This document shows, piece after piece, positions 5,323-6,148 of a stretch of DNA of 6,148 bases. Below the pieces are notes generated by a model. That model was not told the origin of the DNA. It made no database searches and saw nothing but the letters and a program-made list of their open reading frames with translations. The DNA comes from Candidatus Heimdallarchaeota archaeon (lineage in GTDB: Archaea > Asgardarchaeota > Heimdallarchaeia > Hodarchaeales > LC-3): positions 1 through 6,148 of the forward strand of contig DAHXPE010000371.1 of NCBI GenBank assembly GCA_027364495.1, read 5' to 3'. Made by a program: the position numbers and the translations under genes. The stretch's first letter is position 1, and each line of letters begins with the position of its first letter.

Positions 5323-6148
5323 ATGGAATATAGAATTCATACAAGTAATGGCCTACGATTATCAGTTTTAGGGATAAACATTTTCAATAGTTATTCTAAT
5401 AAAAAAAAAATTAATCCTTTAGAAATAAATGAGATATTAAATGAATTAAAATCTAGAAAGATTAATTTTATTAATATTCCTTACATAGATGATCATTTAA
5501 TAAAAGAAATACTTGAATGGGAGAAAAAAAATGATTTCTCTTTCGTTAAATCAATTGAATTAGGTTTGCCAAGGAATGATGATAATTCACTGTTGTTTTC
5601 AGATAACAGGGAAGAAATAATTCAAAATCGATTTCAAAACATTGAAGATCAAATTGAAAGCATATTTAATTTATTTGCACCTCAAAAGTTTGAATTTTTA
5701 ACACTATTCTATCCTAAATTGACTCATTTTAATCAAAATAATTTGAATTCCTTAATCGAAAAAGTAAAAAACACATATTCCATAAACTCTTTTGGAATTC
5801 ACTGTCAATATCTTTCTGATGCTTTGCTGATCTGTAAACATAGTAATATTAATCATATAGAAATAGAATTAGAAATTAATTCATCAATAGAGCTCATTAA
5901 TGCAATTTTCAAAATTGTAACAGATAAAAATATTTCTGTTTTTTGCTCCCTAAATGATGATTTAAAGAATTTTAAAAACAGTAATTATGAAAGCACAGAT
6001 TCATTAGCTACTCTATTAAAAGCTGGTAATATAGTTCTAGAAGATAAAATATCTTTTAACTTTAACCTAAAAACAAATGAAATTATTTTACTTTCAATTA
6101 TGAAATATCTAGAGAACGATTTTCAGAGTGTATTAGTTAAAAGATATT
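5323..6148 (+). CDS. Aldo/keto-reductase-like protein, degenerate active site (3' end cut by window)
   Basis: The frame is open from the ATG at 5323 to the window edge, giving 275 complete codons of a protein that continues beyond. The start MEYRIHTSNGLRLSVLGIN (1-19) follows the aldo/keto-reductase opening (M-x-Y-R-x-x-G-x-[ST]-G-L-x-V-S-x-L-G). INFINIP (47-53) matches the G-I-N-F-I-D-T-A strand, FEFLTLFYP (123-131) the strand that ends in the catalytic His, and SFGIHCQYL (156-164) the I-G-V-S-N strand. The catalytic tetrad looks damaged: Asp is Asn51; the Tyr five residues on is Asp56, although a Tyr stands at 54; and the catalytic His position is Phe129. Lys76 may be the tetrad lysine. The assignment rests on motif order only; overall identity is low. 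It may be a pseudoenzyme, or an enzyme with a rebuilt active site. It is divergent from the PTPS-like gene. ATG 5323 is chosen because the AKR N-terminus fits exactly; no Shine-Dalgarno is seen. Confidence 0.65.
   Translation, partial: MEYRIHTSNGLRLSVLGINIFNSYSNKKKINPLEINEILNELKSRKINFINIPYIDDHLIKEILEWEKKNDFSFVKSIELGLPRNDDNSLLFSDNREEIIQNRFQNIEDQIESIFNLFAPQKFEFLTLFYPKLTHFNQNNLNSLIEKVKNTYSINSFGIHCQYLSDALLICKHSNINHIEIELEINSSIELINAIFKIVTDKNISVFCSLNDDLKNFKNSNYESTDSLATLLKAGNIVLEDKISFNFNLKTNEIILLSIMKYLENDFQSVLVKRY

Overview
This window reads as a piece of an archaeal chromosome. It is strongly AT-rich (about 30% G+C by eye), its genes mostly lack a recognisable Shine-Dalgarno sequence, gene ends are marked by T-tracts, and it carries archaeal-type pterin-cofactor genes: a GTP cyclohydrolase IB/MptA and a 6-pyruvoyl-tetrahydropterin-synthase-family protein with the PTPS-III signature. 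A luciferase-like protein resembling the F420-dependent methylene-tetrahydromethanopterin reductase (Mer) lies beside them. An Asgard or other mesophilic archaeal lineage is plausible from composition and gene style, but the sequence does not prove it.

Layout. Bases 68-2347 (+ strand) hold a two-gene unit: a MinD/ParA-type deviant Walker P-loop ATPase followed by a protein with about 8 membrane segments and a small soluble N-terminal domain resembling DUF5678. The unit ends in a short hairpin/T-tract that faces a convergent small winged-helix regulator (2386-2709, - strand). Upstream of that regulator on the same strand is mptA (2881-3708), separated from it by 171 bp containing two T-tracts that look like mptA terminators and a perfect 15-bp palindrome at the regulator's promoter position. 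Across a 140-bp divergent intergenic region, which holds an 8-bp inverted repeat with arms 21 bp apart, lies the Mer-like luciferase-family gene (3849-4742, +). It converges, with only 7 bp between stop codons, on the PTPS-family gene (4750-5160, -). A divergent, right-truncated gene (5323 to the window edge, +) encodes an aldo/keto-reductase-like protein whose catalytic residues appear eroded.

How the genes may work together. MptA opens GTP to a dihydroneopterin derivative. A PTPS-III enzyme cuts the side chain to give 6-hydroxymethyl-7,8-dihydropterin, the precursor of tetrahydromethanopterin or folate. A Mer-like protein would use F420 with the finished C1 carrier. The stretch 2881-6148 therefore looks like a pterin/C1-carrier neighbourhood. 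The two TIM-barrel neighbours (luciferase-like and aldo/keto-reductase-like) are both divergent at family-defining positions, and their actual reactions cannot be read from the sequence. The ATPase/membrane pair to the left looks like a separate module.
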